Positions 51,800-61,355 are shown, numbered from the stretch's first letter. The stretch is DNA of 64,000 nt from Paenibacillus curdlanolyticus YK9 (GCF_000179615.1 NZ_AEDD01000004.1:124001-188000); one strand, 5' to 3'. Translations and numbers: made by a program. Notes: a model not told the origin generated them from the letters alone.

Positions 51800-53449
51800 A
51801 TGCTCGAGCAGGTGATATCGATTATTTATGCTTCTGTAACAAGGCGCAAATATAAGCTGACGCTTCCTATGCTGCTGTCCGCGCTGACAGCATTGGCCGT
51901 ACTGCTGACGCTTGTCGTTACCTTGACAGCCTCTTATCATTCCCAGCGACAATCGCTGTACGATACGACGCTGCAACTCAATAATACCAGCGCAACCCGA
52001 ATGAGCTTGACGATGGATTCACTGTTCCAATCCATGCATGCCAGCTTGCAAACAGCGTCCGCCTTCTTGCGCGACAACCCTTCGCTATCCGAAGCCGGGG
52101 TGCTGGACCATCTGGAATATTCGCGCAAGACGAGCAGCTATTTCAACTCGATCTTCTGGGTGAATAACAAAGGCATCGTGAAGAGCATCTCGCCCCCTGC
52201 CATCGCGCTTAAGGGAAAGAAGCTGACGACTCAAGCCTCGCAAGAGGCGCTCGCCGCTAAAGCGCCTTACGTCTCCACGCCGTATATTAGCGCGACTGGA
52301 CGATTGATCGTCTTAATTACCGAGCCGGTGTTCGACAAGCAAGGCAGCTACCAGGGCTATATTGGCGGAACGATTTATTTGCATGAGAAAAATATTTTGA
52401 GCACGATCTTCGGCAGCAACCTGATCGACAGCGCCGGCTCCTATTTCTATGTCGTCGACACGACAGGCAAGCTGGTCTTCCATCCCGACCCGGATCTCCT
52501 TGGCGATGACGTATCAGCGAACGACGTCGTCCGCAAGCTGATGAAGGGCTTTAACGGCGAAGAAAAGGTCATCAATACGCAAGGTGAAACCTTTCTCGCC
52601 GGCTTCTCCAACGTAACGAGCAACGGGTGGGGCATCGTCGTGCAATCGCCTGTCGAAACGATCTATGAACAGTTGAACCGGCAAATTCGTTCGACTGCCA
52701 TCTATATGGGATTGCCGTTTCTGATTATTATGCTGCTTGCGATGTTCATAGCCCGCAGGCTCGCAATGCCGTTCGCGGCCTTGGCGGATTATATTGGACA
52801 CGCTGCTGACGGGCAATCCTTCTCCCCGCCCATCAAGCGAAACCATTGGAACCGCGAAGCCTTTGTGCTGACCCAGACCGTACTCGGCGCTGTCGAATCG
52901 ATGCGCAAGCAATCTGAGGAACTGACCCACGCGGCATTGGTCGATCCGCTGACAGGGCTGCTCAACCGGAGAGCGTTGGAAGAAGAGATGAGCAAGCGAG
53001 CAGAGAATGAAGAGCCGTTCAGCCTCGTCGTGCTCGACATCGATCGATTCAAATGCGTCAATGATACGCTGGGCCATCAGGTCGGAGACGAGGTTTTGAA
53101 GAGCTTGGCGGACGTGCTTAATCATTCCGTGCGCGCCCATGATATGTGCTGCCGCTTCGGCGGCGAAGAGTTTGTCATCCTGCTGCCGGGCAGCGGCGTC
53201 GAGGAAGCATTCCACCTTGCCGAACGCATTCGCTTAACCATCGAGAAGACGGCTACGCCAGCAAATCGGGTCATTACCGTTTCGCTTGGCATCGCCGCGT
53301 ATCCGCAGCATGCTGCCGACACGAACACGTTGTTTAAGCTGGCGGATGAAGCGCTCTATGCTGCGAAAGAGGCTGGCCGCAACCGGACGATGCTTGCCGG
53401 CCAGGCATCGTCGAGCGATTTGCAATCGAAGCTGCCGTTCAGCAGATGA
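51800..53449 (+). CDS. Membrane diguanylate cyclase with dCache sensor
   Basis: Protein of 549 aa making cyclic di-GMP from GTP. Helix 1 (MLLSALTALAVLLTLVVTLT), an extracytoplasmic dCache-like domain (residues about 55-300, with VYFYVVDTTGK-like core SYFYVVDTTGKLVFHPDPDL), helix 2 (AIYMGLPFLIIMLLAMFIAR), then a GGDEF domain. The catalytic motif is GGEEF in CRFGGEEFVILLPG and an inhibitory I-site RxxD (RAHD) lies five residues before it, so product inhibition is expected. No ribosome site is obvious at this start. Ligand unknown. Confidence 0.9.
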   Translation: MLEQVISIIYASVTRRKYKLTLPMLLSALTALAVLLTLVVTLTASYHSQRQSLYDTTLQLNNTSATRMSLTMDSLFQSMHASLQTASAFLRDNPSLSEAGVLDHLEYSRKTSSYFNSIFWVNNKGIVKSISPPAIALKGKKLTTQASQEALAAKAPYVSTPYISATGRLIVLITEPVFDKQGSYQGYIGGTIYLHEKNILSTIFGSNLIDSAGSYFYVVDTTGKLVFHPDPDLLGDDVSANDVVRKLMKGFNGEEKVINTQGETFLAGFSNVTSNGWGIVVQSPVETIYEQLNRQIRSTAIYMGLPFLIIMLLAMFIARRLAMPFAALADYIGHAADGQSFSPPIKRNHWNREAFVLTQTVLGAVESMRKQSEELTHAALVDPLTGLLNRRALEEEMSKRAENEEPFSLVVLDIDRFKCVNDTLGHQVGDEVLKSLADVLNHSVRAHDMCCRFGGEEFVILLPGSGVEEAFHLAERIRLTIEKTATPANRVITVSLGIAAYPQHAADTNTLFKLADEALYAAKEAGRNRTMLAGQASSSDLQSKLPFSR

Positions 53450-53470
53450 TGGACATGAGCTTATGAACAA

Positions 53471-53520
53471 ATGGAAGAGGGTGTCCCCAAAGCGTAAGCT
53501 TGGGGGACACCCTCTTCCAT
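53471..53520 (+). terminator. Terminator after the diguanylate cyclase gene
   Basis: ATGGAAGAGGGTGTCCCC pairs perfectly with GGGGACACCCTCTTCCAT, an 18-bp stem; the T-tract is poor. Confidence 0.7.
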
Positions 53521-53546
53521 TTGTAAAAACCGTCTGTTCGAGATTT

Positions 53547-53730
53547 TAACGGACCGAGCAGCCGCTATTTGATCATAATCCGGCACATCTGTGTTCTTAC
53601 GGACCGAGCAGCCGCTATTGGGCCAATATCGCCCTCACTAGGCAGCAAAATGACTAAATAACGGCTGTGGGGTCCGTTACGTTTTGCCGCAGGCACTTTT
53701 AGAGGGTGATAGCGGCTGTGGAGTCCGTTA
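53547..53730. repeat. Dyad TAACGGACC element, copy 2
   Basis: Direct motif units at 53547 and 53597 (second begins TTACGGACC) and inverted units ending at 53679 and 53730 (ACGGCTGTGGGGTCCGTTA; AGCGGCTGTGGAGTCCGTTA). Spacings 50, 59 and 51 bp match copy 1 at 35188-35370. Confidence 0.9.
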
Positions 53731-53738
53731 GAATTTTC

Positions 53739-53767
53739 TTGTATAACCTTTCCATACGATCTATAAT
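53739..53767 (+). promoter_or_regulatory. Sigma-A promoter of the TetR cassette
   Basis: TTGTAT (53739-53744), 17 nt, TATAAT (53762-53767). The -10 box overlaps the operator dyads. Confidence 0.8.
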
Positions 53768-53803
53768 AATGACCGCAGTCATAATTTGACTCAGGTCATT
53801 ATT
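53765..53803 (+). promoter_or_regulatory. TetR-family operators
   Basis: AATAATGACC (53765-53774) and GGTCATTATT (53794-53803) form a large inverted repeat. Within it ATGACCGCAGTCAT and TGACTCAGGTCA are two smaller dyads sharing TGAC/GTCA half-sites. Their position over the start region fits autorepression by the TetR protein encoded next. Confidence 0.75.
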
Positions 53804-53828
53804 ATTAGGAAAGCGAGGAACCCACCTC

Positions 53829-54434
53829 ATGCTAAGAGCATCTCGCAAACAAGCGCTTAAGGACCAGATTTACGAAGAAGCGCTCAACTTGTTTAGGATC
53901 AAAGGCTTCAATCAGGTGACGGTAGAAGAAATTACGCAAGCTTGCGGCATTGCCAAAGGCACCTTTTATAACTATTTCCCCCGCAAGGAATCGATTCTGC
54001 TGTACTTAAGCGAGCTGCAAATGGCAGCAGCGGGCGAACAACTGACAGCAAGCCGCTCAAGCGAAGATCCAAAGACGGCCTTGCTCGGCTTATTCGATGT
54101 CCTGATGAGCCGATATACGAGCGACCGCGAGCTTGTCCGGATCATGATGATGGAGATGATTCGCTCAGAGCCGGCGATGGCCGAGGAGCTCCGCGTTATG
54201 GATCGGTTTCAAGGCATGATCGCGCAGCAGCTGGAAGCTGCCCGCACGGGAGGAAAGCTCCTCTCTTCACTGGATTGCGCGAACGCTGCCGCCGTCATCT
54301 CAGGCGTCTACTTCCAAACGTTGATGGCATGGGCATCTTCGACTCATGACGCCTTCGATATGCGGAAACGGTTCAAAGACCGATTCGAATTAGTTTGGCA
54401 TGGCATTCATCCCACAGAACAGCAAGGAGGTTAA
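53829..54434 (+). CDS. TetR/AcrR family transcriptional regulator
   Basis: Regulator of 201 aa. The N-terminal helix-turn-helix reads QIYEEALNLFRIKGFNQVTV and EITQACGIAKGTFYNYFPRK, the canonical TetR pattern; the C-terminal helical ligand-binding part is unassigned. It heads a three-gene plus-strand cassette with a DUF3995 protein and an FAD monooxygenase, and its promoter carries matching dyads, so it likely represses the cassette until an aromatic or toxic compound binds. Confidence 0.9.
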   Translation: MLRASRKQALKDQIYEEALNLFRIKGFNQVTVEEITQACGIAKGTFYNYFPRKESILLYLSELQMAAAGEQLTASRSSEDPKTALLGLFDVLMSRYTSDRELVRIMMMEMIRSEPAMAEELRVMDRFQGMIAQQLEAARTGGKLLSSLDCANAAAVISGVYFQTLMAWASSTHDAFDMRKRFKDRFELVWHGIHPTEQQGG

Positions 54435-54440
54435 TCGCTC

Positions 54441-54866
54441 ATGCTTACGATCATTCTCCTGCTCGCAACTTTCATTCTCGCACTGCTCGGCATCATTCAT
54501 CTATATTGGGCGTTCGGAGGATCATGGGGAGGCCGTGTTGCCGTCCCATCGACAACTGCGGGCAGCCCGACCTTCCGCCCCGGCCGACTTGCGACCATCG
54601 TGGTTGCGGCGGCGCTCTTCGCAGCAGCTGAATTGTTGGCTATGCAGGCCGATCTACTCCCGCAACGATTCGACGAAACATGGACGATCTGGGGCTGCCG
54701 CATGTGCGCGATCGTCTTCGGCGTGCGCACGATCGGGGATTTCCGTTATGTCGGCTTGTTCCGATCCGTTCGAGGAACGGCATTCGCCAAGTATGACGCT
54801 CGCCTCTTCACTCCTTTATGCTTCCTGCTTTGTCTTGCCTATATAGCGGCGTTGATCGCTTCTTAG
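54441..54866 (+). CDS. DUF3995 integral membrane protein
   Basis: Membrane protein of 141 aa with four helices. FILALLGIIHLYWAFGGSWG at the N-terminus and RTIGDFRYVGLF in the last loop are the recognisable DUF3995 features. It starts 7 nt after the TetR stop codon and ends 15 nt before the monooxygenase gene. Function of the family is unknown. Confidence 0.8.
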   Translation: MLTIILLLATFILALLGIIHLYWAFGGSWGGRVAVPSTTAGSPTFRPGRLATIVVAAALFAAAELLAMQADLLPQRFDETWTIWGCRMCAIVFGVRTIGDFRYVGLFRSVRGTAFAKYDARLFTPLCFLLCLAYIAALIAS

Positions 54867-54881
54867 AAGGAGGAATACGCG

Positions 54882-56087
54882 ATGAACGAACATCCGCCAG
54901 ATCCGTCCGCCGTCCGAACCATCGGCACAATCACGCGTTCGAAGCATGGCAACAACGGCCAGCACGCTCCCCTGCTCATTGCTGGGGGCGGCATCGCTGG
55001 GCTGACATCCGCAATTGCGCTGCAGCAAGCCGGCTTCGATGCCGTAGTCTATGAGCGTTCCGAAGAGGTCCAGACCGCGGGTACCGGCATTATTCTGGCG
55101 CCCAATGCGATGCGCGCGCTGGAGACGATCGGTCTCGCCGATGACATTCGCCGAGCAGGCTACCGCTGCGTAGAAGGTCTCGCTATTACGAATGAGAAGG
55201 GTCATGTCCTGACGAAGCATACGTCAACGCTGCATGAGCCGCTCCTTGCCATTCATCGTGCCGAGCTGCATAGGCTGCTGCTAGGCGCCATGCAGCCAGG
55301 AACGTATCGCCCTGGTCATGGGCTCGTCTCATTCGAGCAGCGGCATGACGGCGCAGCGATCACGTTCGAGAACGGGCAACAAACAGAGGGAAGCGGACTG
55401 ATCAGCGCAGAAGGATTAAACTCGCTTGTTCGCAGCCAGTTGCTTCCGAGCACCCGCTTGCGTTACGCAGGCTATACTTGCTGGCGAGGAACTGCTCCGC
55501 TTCAGCCGCAGGCCATGTGCACGGAATCATGGGGTACCGGCACTCGCTTCGGCATCGTGCCGCTGCCAGAAGGGGCGACTTATTGGTACGCGCTGATCAA
55601 CGCGCCAGCACGCGAAGCTGAGCTTGCTCAGTTGACGCGCAGCGAGATCGCAGCGCGATTCCGCCGCTATCATGAGCCAGTCGCCACCTTAATCGAATCG
55701 ACGCCAAAAGATGCGATCATTCATCGCGACATCGTCGATTTCGCGCCGCTTCCGCGGTTCGCGTACGATCGCGTGCTCCTGATCGGCGATGCGGCACACG
55801 CCATGACGCCGAATCTTGGGCAAGGCGCCTGCCAGGCGATCGAGGACGCCATCTGCCTAGCCGATTGCATGAAGCGCCTCGAATTCGCTGAGCCCGCCGA
55901 AGCGTTTCGCACCTTCGAAGTGCTCCGCAAAGACCGCACCGCATCGATCGTGAATCGTTCCCAAGCGGTAGGCCGGATTGCACAGCTGGGCAACCCGCTG
56001 CTATGCCGATTGCGCGATGCCGCCCTGCGGTTAACGCCTGCCAGCGCCACGCGCAAGCAGCTGCAGTTTTTGTACGATCCGCGTTAG
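54882..56087 (+). CDS. FAD-dependent aromatic-type monooxygenase
   Basis: Flavoprotein monooxygenase of 401 aa (PHBH fold). FAD motif LLIAGGGIAGLTSAIALQQA follows a polar N-terminal extension of about 28 residues; the second FAD motif is VLLIGDAAHAMTPNLGQGAC. Relatives hydroxylate aromatic compounds, urate or tetracyclines with NAD(P)H. AGGAGG lies 8 nt before the ATG. As the third gene of the TetR cassette it is the likely detoxifying or catabolic enzyme; the substrate cannot be read. Confidence 0.88.
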   Translation: MNEHPPDPSAVRTIGTITRSKHGNNGQHAPLLIAGGGIAGLTSAIALQQAGFDAVVYERSEEVQTAGTGIILAPNAMRALETIGLADDIRRAGYRCVEGLAITNEKGHVLTKHTSTLHEPLLAIHRAELHRLLLGAMQPGTYRPGHGLVSFEQRHDGAAITFENGQQTEGSGLISAEGLNSLVRSQLLPSTRLRYAGYTCWRGTAPLQPQAMCTESWGTGTRFGIVPLPEGATYWYALINAPAREAELAQLTRSEIAARFRRYHEPVATLIESTPKDAIIHRDIVDFAPLPRFAYDRVLLIGDAAHAMTPNLGQGACQAIEDAICLADCMKRLEFAEPAEAFRTFEVLRKDRTASIVNRSQAVGRIAQLGNPLLCRLRDAALRLTPASATRKQLQFLYDPR

Positions 56088-56127
56088 CAGCAGCATGCGC
56101 CACATCTCTCTCTTTACGAGCAACTCA

Positions 56128-56171
56128 AAGACGCTCAGCTGCGGCCGATTCGGTCCGCTGCTGAGCGTCTT
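56128..56171. terminator. Bidirectional terminator between monooxygenase and potD
   Basis: AAGACGCTCAGC pairs perfectly with GCTGAGCGTCTT around a GC-rich loop that can itself pair. T-tracts are short on both sides. Confidence 0.65.
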
Positions 56172-56237
56172 GTGCTGCACTCTGCATATGCGCGCTTTAT
56201 CGCTTCATCGCTTCCTTGCTCGCATACCATCATGCCA

Positions 56238-57311
56238 TTACTTCCGATGCATCTTAAACTCCAGGAACAGCTCGTTGTAATGCGCAAGCATCCGCTTGCC
56301 AAGGTTGCGGTAAACCTCCAGCTTCTCCGTTAACTCGGGCGACGGATAAAACCGCTCATCTCCGGCGATCTCCTCTGGCAGCAGCGCAAGCGCATCCTTA
56401 TTCGGCGTCGAATAGCCCACGTATTCCGCATTGCGCGCCGCATGCTCAGGATCGAGCATGAAGTTCATGAAGGCGTACGCACCCTCGATATTGCGTGCCG
56501 TCTTCGGAATGACCATATTATCGAACCACAGGTTCGAGCCTTCCTCCGGCACGACGTAGTCAAGCTTATCGTTCTCGTCCATAATTTCCGAGGCATCGCC
56601 TGACCACACTACGCCGACAGCCGCTTCCTCGTTGGCGATCAGCATCTTGATCTCGTCGCCGACGATCGCTTTCACATTCGGGGTCAGCGTCTGCAGCTTG
56701 CGTTTGGCCTCCTGCAAGTGATCCTCGTTCGTGTCGTTCAATGAGAAATGCAGGCTGTTCAGCCCGAAGCCCATGACCTCGCGAGCCCCATCCACCAGCA
56801 GAATCTGGTTGCGCAGCCGCGGGTCCCACAAATCGTTCCAGCTTGTGATCTGCCAGCCATCTAGCAAATCCGGGTTGTAAATAATGCCGACCGTTCCCCA
56901 GAAGTACGGAATCGAATAGGCGTTGCCGGGATCGAATGACAGGTCGAGAAACCGCGAGTCGATATGTTTCAGGTTAGGCAGCTTGCTGTGGTCGATCGGG
57001 AGCAGCAGCCCTTCCTCTTTCATTTTGCTAATCGCATATTCCGAAGGGACGCTCACGTCAAACGTTGTGCCGCCCTGCTCGATCTTCGTCATCATCGCTT
57101 CGTTGGAATCGAACGTCTGGTAGATGACCTTCAGGCCACTCTCCTTCTCAAATTCCGCAATCAAGTCCGGATCGATATAATCGCCCCAGTTATAAATCGT
57201 CAGCGTATTGCTGCCGCCATAGCCCTCCGAGGAATTCAGTGCATGCACGCCGTACATCAATCCGAAGGCGACGACGAATACGACGACGAACATTCTTGCC
57301 AGCTGCTTCAT
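56238..57311 (-). CDS. potD: Spermidine/putrescine ABC transporter substrate-binding protein
   Basis: Exported polyamine-binding protein of 357 aa; N-terminal hydrophobic segment RMFVVVFVVAFGLMYGVHAL is a signal or anchor without a lipobox cysteine. Family strings: LTIYNWGDYIDPDLIAEFEK, FDVSVPSEYAISKMKEEGLL, YSIPYFWGTVGIIYNPDLL and VWSGDASEIMDEN. Last gene of potABCD, overlapping potC by 4 nt. Confidence 0.93.
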   Translation of the reverse strand: MKQLARMFVVVFVVAFGLMYGVHALNSSEGYGGSNTLTIYNWGDYIDPDLIAEFEKESGLKVIYQTFDSNEAMMTKIEQGGTTFDVSVPSEYAISKMKEEGLLLPIDHSKLPNLKHIDSRFLDLSFDPGNAYSIPYFWGTVGIIYNPDLLDGWQITSWNDLWDPRLRNQILLVDGAREVMGFGLNSLHFSLNDTNEDHLQEAKRKLQTLTPNVKAIVGDEIKMLIANEEAAVGVVWSGDASEIMDENDKLDYVVPEEGSNLWFDNMVIPKTARNIEGAYAFMNFMLDPEHAARNAEYVGYSTPNKDALALLPEEIAGDERFYPSPELTEKLEVYRNLGKRMLAHYNELFLEFKMHRK

Positions 57312-58135
57312 CGCTGCACCTCCGTTCCCGGCGGCCGGTTGCCCCGCTTATTAATGAAGTAGTATCCGATGACCAGCACAATCGTGAATAAGAAAATAAG
57401 CGTGGACAGCGCATTGATCGACAACGAGATGCCCTGTCTCGCACGCGAGTAGATCTCCACGGCCAGCGTCGAGTACCCATTGCCCGTCACGAAGAACGTT
57501 ACCGCAAAGTCATCGAGCGAATACGTTAGCGCCATGAAAAATCCCGCGAAGATGCCCGGCCGAATATACGGCAGCACGACCTTCGTCAGCACGTCGAGAC
57601 GGCTTGCCCCGAGATCCCGCGCCGCATCGATCCATGTCGGACTCATCTCCTCCAGCTTCGGCAGCACCATAATGACGACGATCGGCACGCTGAACGCCAG
57701 ATGCGCAAGCAGCACCGACACGAAGCCCAGCTTAATGCCGATCATCGTGAACAAAATGAGGAACGAGGCCCCGATGATCACATCCGGGCTGACGATCAGC
57801 ACGTTGTTCAACGCAAGCAGCGCGTTCCGATGCCGATGCCTACGCACCTGCTGGATCGCTAGCGCGCCGAACACGCCTAGAATCGTCGACAACGCCGAAG
57901 ACAGCAGCGCAATGACGAGCGTATTCAATACGATAATGAACAGCCGCGTATCCGCGAACACTTCCTTGTACCACTCCAGCGTGAAGCCTTGGAAATCATG
58001 CATCGACCCGCCGCTATTGAACGAATACAGCATTAAGTAGAAGATCGGCGCGTACAGGATAGCAAACACGACGATCAGATACACGTTCGATCCTCTCCAT
58101 CGGCTTCCTTCGCGAGCTTGCATTGCTTTCGCCAT
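57308..58135 (-). CDS. potC: Spermidine/putrescine ABC transporter permease
   Basis: Permease of 275 aa with six helices. FQGFTLEWYKEVFADTRLFI, typical of PotC, follows helix 1, and the EAA loop is [20 protein letters not shown]. Its start shares one base with the potB stop codon. Confidence 0.93.
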   Translation of the reverse strand: MAKAMQAREGSRWRGSNVYLIVVFAILYAPIFYLMLYSFNSGGSMHDFQGFTLEWYKEVFADTRLFIIVLNTLVIALLSSALSTILGVFGALAIQQVRRHRHRNALLALNNVLIVSPDVIIGASFLILFTMIGIKLGFVSVLLAHLAFSVPIVVIMVLPKLEEMSPTWIDAARDLGASRLDVLTKVVLPYIRPGIFAGFFMALTYSLDDFAVTFFVTGNGYSTLAVEIYSRARQGISLSINALSTLIFLFTIVLVIGYYFINKRGNRPPGTEVQR

Positions 58136-58944
58136 TACCCCTGCACCTCCCGCTTCTTCCGGTTACCGGTCAGCACCATAATCAACGCCATGACGACGAC
58201 GAGGAACACCGCGATCGTCGCGCCCATTCCCCAATCCTGCGTAACGAGAAAATGCTGCTCAATCGCCGTTCCAAGCGTAATGACACGATTGCCTGCGATA
58301 AGCCTCGTAATCATGAACAGCGACAGCGCCGGAATGAATACCGCTTGGCAGCCCGCTTTCACCCCGCTGATCGTAAGCGGGAAGATGACGCGCCGGAACG
58401 TCGTCCACGACGAGGCGCCGAGATCGCGCGCGGCGTCGATGAGCGACGGATTCATTTTTTCCAACGCATTGAACACAGGCAGGATCATGAACGGGATAAA
58501 AATATATACCGATACGAACACGAAGCTGAAGTCGGTGAACAAAATTTGCTGCTTGCCGATGCCGACCGTCTCCAGCACCGCATTCACAAAGCCATACGTG
58601 CCGAAGATGCCGAGGAAGGCGTAGGTTTTGAGCAGCAGATTGATCCAGCTTGGCAAAATAATAAGCAGCAGCCACAGCTGCTTATGCTTGGTGCGCGTCA
58701 ACAGATACGCCGCCGGATAGGCCACCAGCAGCGAAAACGCTGTAATGAGAAACGCGTACCAGAAAGAGCTGAGCGTCATGCGCAAGTAGACGGGCGTGAA
58801 GAAATGCGCATAGTTTGAGAACGTGAACTTCCCTTCAATATCGAACAGCGAATAATAAACCACGAGCGCGATAGGCGCGACGACGAACAGCACGATCCAC
58901 GCAGTGTAAGGAATGAGGTACCAGTTGCGCGACTTATCGGACAT
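58135..58944 (-). CDS. potB: Spermidine/putrescine ABC transporter permease
   Basis: Permease of 269 aa with six helices; [20 protein letters not shown] begins helix 1 and the EAA loop is [21 protein letters not shown] start it at the ATG at 58942-58944 (GACGAGG upstream), overlapping potA by 11 nt; a frame extending further lies wholly inside potA and is rejected. Confidence 0.93.
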   Translation of the reverse strand: MSDKSRNWYLIPYTAWIVLFVVAPIALVVYYSLFDIEGKFTFSNYAHFFTPVYLRMTLSSFWYAFLITAFSLLVAYPAAYLLTRTKHKQLWLLLIILPSWINLLLKTYAFLGIFGTYGFVNAVLETVGIGKQQILFTDFSFVFVSVYIFIPFMILPVFNALEKMNPSLIDAARDLGASSWTTFRRVIFPLTISGVKAGCQAVFIPALSLFMITRLIAGNRVITLGTAIEQHFLVTQDWGMGATIAVFLVVVMALIMVLTGNRKKREVQG

Positions 58945-60052
58945 GCGCAGCCTCGTCCGACTCGGCATAGGCCTCCAGCCTCCGGTCGAACTCCTCCTCG
59001 GTTTCGTTGAACCGCATAACATGAATCGCCTCCGGGTCAAAATCAAGCCCGATCCACTCGCCGACCGTCGCCTTCTTGGTCGAGTGGACTAGCCATTCAT
59101 TATCCGCCTCATCGTATGCGATTATCTCGTAATGGACGCCGCGGAACAGCTGCGTGTCTACCCGCACCTTCAGCTTGCCTTGATCCGGCGCCGTCATCTC
59201 CAAATCCTCCGGCCGGATGACGACCTCAATCGGCTCATTCGGATGGAAGCCGCCGTCGACGCACTCGAACGTTTGCCCCGCGAACTCGACGACATAATCC
59301 TCCCGCATCCGTCCCGGCACGATGTTCGACTCTCCGATGAAATCCGCGACGAACCGATTGATCGGCTCATCGTAAATATCGATTGGCGAGCCGCTCTGCT
59401 GAATCGTCCCTTGGTTAAGCACGAAGATCTCGTCCGACATCGCGAGCGCTTCCTCCTGATCATGCGTGACAAAAATAAACGTAATGCCCAGCCGGCGCTG
59501 CAGCTCGCGCAGCTCGTATTGCATCTCGGTGCGCAGCTTAAGGTCCAGCGCAGATAACGGCTCATCGAGCAGGAGAATTTCCGGCTCGTTCACGATTGCC
59601 CGGGCGATTGCCACGCGCTGCCGCTGGCCGCCCGACATCTCCGTAATCTCGCGATGCTCATAGCCCGCGAGATTGACAAACCGCAGCGCTTCGCGCACCT
59701 TGGCGTCGATAGCGTCATTTTTAAGCTTTTTGATCCGCAGGCCGAATGCCACATTCTCGAACACGTTGAGATGCGGGAACAGCGCGTAGTCCTGGAATAC
59801 CGTATTCACCTGGCGGCGGTTTGCAGGCACCTCATTAATCCGCTTGCCATTAAAATAAATAACGCCCTCCGAAGGCTCCATGAAGCCCGCGATTAGGCGC
59901 AGTACCGTCGTTTTGCCGCAGCCGGACGGGCCCAGCAGCGTATAGAACTTGCCTCGTTCAATTTCGAAGCTCACATCGCTTAGAACGGGCGAGCCATTAT
60001 CGTAACGCTTCGTGACACGCTCGAAGCGGATGATCGAATTCGTATCGCTCAC
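58934..60052 (-). CDS. potA: Spermidine/putrescine ABC transporter ATP-binding protein
   Basis: ATPase of 372 aa. Walker [20 protein letters not shown], signature [19 protein letters not shown], Walker [21 protein letters not shown]-loop [14 protein letters not shown]; the C-terminal TOBE-type region ([10 protein letters not shown] and beyond) is PotA-like. First gene of the operon, with its own promoter. Confidence 0.95.
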   Translation of the reverse strand: MSDTNSIIRFERVTKRYDNGSPVLSDVSFEIERGKFYTLLGPSGCGKTTVLRLIAGFMEPSEGVIYFNGKRINEVPANRRQVNTVFQDYALFPHLNVFENVAFGLRIKKLKNDAIDAKVREALRFVNLAGYEHREITEMSGGQRQRVAIARAIVNEPEILLLDEPLSALDLKLRTEMQYELRELQRRLGITFIFVTHDQEEALAMSDEIFVLNQGTIQQSGSPIDIYDEPINRFVADFIGESNIVPGRMREDYVVEFAGQTFECVDGGFHPNEPIEVVIRPEDLEMTAPDQGKLKVRVDTQLFRGVHYEIIAYDEADNEWLVHSTKKATVGEWIGLDFDPEAIHVMRFNETEEEFDRRLEAYAESDEAAHVR

Positions 60053-60126
60053 AATTCATTTCCCCTCTACTATGTAACGACTAGAATAAATAGCGTTGTC
60101 AGTTCCTGTCGAAACCTTCGCCCTTC

Positions 60127-60154
60127 ATTATATAGCATGGGAAAGAATGTGCAA
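60127..60154 (-). promoter_or_regulatory. Sigma-A promoter of potABCD
   Basis: Minus strand TTGCAC (60149-60154), 16 nt, TATAAT (60127-60132). The start codon of potA is about 70 nt downstream. Confidence 0.7.
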
Positions 60155-60309
60155 CCGTATAACCTTTCCCCGCTATTCCGCCTCGTCGCACCTTAAGAAT
60201 TGATAAAGGTTGAAGTTCACCCCTAATTTCGACAGCATGCGACAGCTTTGGGTTGGTATGATAGGCGTACATACAGAGATAGAAGCAACAGGGCTAAGGG
60301 GGAGTTCAT

Positions 60310-60600
60310 GTGCTGCAAGCACGAAACGTATTTATGCTCATCATCAGCATCGTCTCAGGGGTACTCATTTACAAGCTGGCATGGGCTTTTCTATTCACCC
60401 TGCCCTCGCGCGGCGCCGGCTGGTACGCCTCTGGCGATACCGAGCTTAGCTCCCTATATGGCTTGCTGCTCACGGGAGGCTTGATTGGCTATATCTATCT
60501 GGTTGCCAAGTTCAAAACCAAAGGCTCTGCCTCGACGATCATCAGCTTATCGACGTTTATGGCCGCGTTCTTCAGCTCGTTCGTCATTAGCCAGATTTAG
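60310..60600 (+). CDS. Small hypothetical membrane protein
   Basis: Protein of 96 aa with three hydrophobic helices (FMLIISIVSGVLIYKLAWAF, LYGLLLTGGLIGYIYLVA and a C-terminal one). GTG start with GGGGGAG 5 nt upstream; an ATG overlapping it by one base is in another frame that breaks soon. I do not recognise a family. It stands alone between potA and a minus-strand gene and is followed by a terminator. Confidence 0.6.
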   Translation: MLQARNVFMLIISIVSGVLIYKLAWAFLFTLPSRGAGWYASGDTELSSLYGLLLTGGLIGYIYLVAKFKTKGSASTIISLSTFMAAFFSSFVISQI

Positions 60601-60644
60601 CGTGACCTTGGTTCGCATATAACAAAATAAGCTGCAAAAGCTAA

Positions 60645-60677
60645 AAAACCTTGACCGGCTGAGCCGAGCAAGGTTTT
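60645..60677. terminator. Terminator after the small membrane protein gene
   Basis: AAAACCTTG pairs with CAAGGTTTT, with inner CGGCT/AGCCG pairing, followed by CTTCATTT; usable from both sides. Confidence 0.75.
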
Positions 60678-60702
60678 CTTCATTTATTGAATCATAAGCC
60701 TG

Positions 60703-61227
60703 CTAACGCCCGAACACAAGATACCCGCCGTCATATGTTTGCGTTTTGGATCGGAACGGTCCGATCCGAAGCACCATTTTGCCCATCAGCCGCGCCCCCC
60801 CGATCTCGCTGCCGTTCCTATACCCTCTCAGACTCGTGCTGGGCAACGTAAACTCATCCGTGGAACCGTAGGTGGATTGCACCGATAGGACGACCGAATC
60901 TCCTCGGCCTCGCCGCATGGAAGTTATCGCGTAGCGGTTATTGAATCGGGTAACATCGCCGAGCTCCCGTTTGTATTCGAACCTCGTGTACTGGCTGTCT
61001 TCTACCCACGACAGCAGCTGGGATAGATCGATGTCCTGCCAATTCCGATCCTTCTTGCGATGCAGCAGCCTCGGCACGACAATCCCTGCCACCACCCATA
61101 AGAGCGCCCCTATCCAGCCCTGTCCCGTGAGTAAAGCCGTGATCGGCATGAGGACGAAGAAGAAAACGATATACGCAGCGCCTATTCCCGGGCCACCGTT
61201 CCGATTGTTGAAGAAGCGACTGAGCAT
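60703..61227 (-). CDS. Hypothetical membrane protein
   Basis: Protein of 174 aa: two N-terminal helices (IGAAYIVFFFVLMPITALLT; GWIGALLWVVAGIVVPRLLH), a basic segment, then a soluble beta-rich domain (SVQSTYGSTDEFTLPSTSLR). GGAGG lies 8 nt before the ATG at 61225-61227. No family recognised. Convergent with the small membrane gene. Confidence 0.65.
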   Translation of the reverse strand: MLSRFFNNRNGGPGIGAAYIVFFFVLMPITALLTGQGWIGALLWVVAGIVVPRLLHRKKDRNWQDIDLSQLLSWVEDSQYTRFEYKRELGDVTRFNNRYAITSMRRGRGDSVVLSVQSTYGSTDEFTLPSTSLRGYRNGSEIGGARLMGKMVLRIGPFRSKTQTYDGGYLVFGR

Positions 61228-61287
61228 GGTGCGAACCTCCAGCTGAATAATTATAATTATATAATCGCTGCCTATCTTAAGATAATA

Positions 61288-61327
61288 AAAAAGACACTGT
61301 CCAAAATCAATTGAACGGTGTCTCTTT
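61288..61327 (-). terminator. Terminator of the acyltransferase gene
   Basis: Minus strand AAAAGAGACACCG pairs with CAGTGTCTTTT around an AT-rich loop; TTTTTTATT follows. Confidence 0.75.
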
Positions 61328-61355
61328 TCCACCTTATACAGCTGATGAACATAGA

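Noticed and set aside
58945-59046. Longer N-terminus for PotB
   Set aside because: It lies inside potA in another frame and lacks a ribosome site; the ATG at 58942-58944 has one and fits the family.
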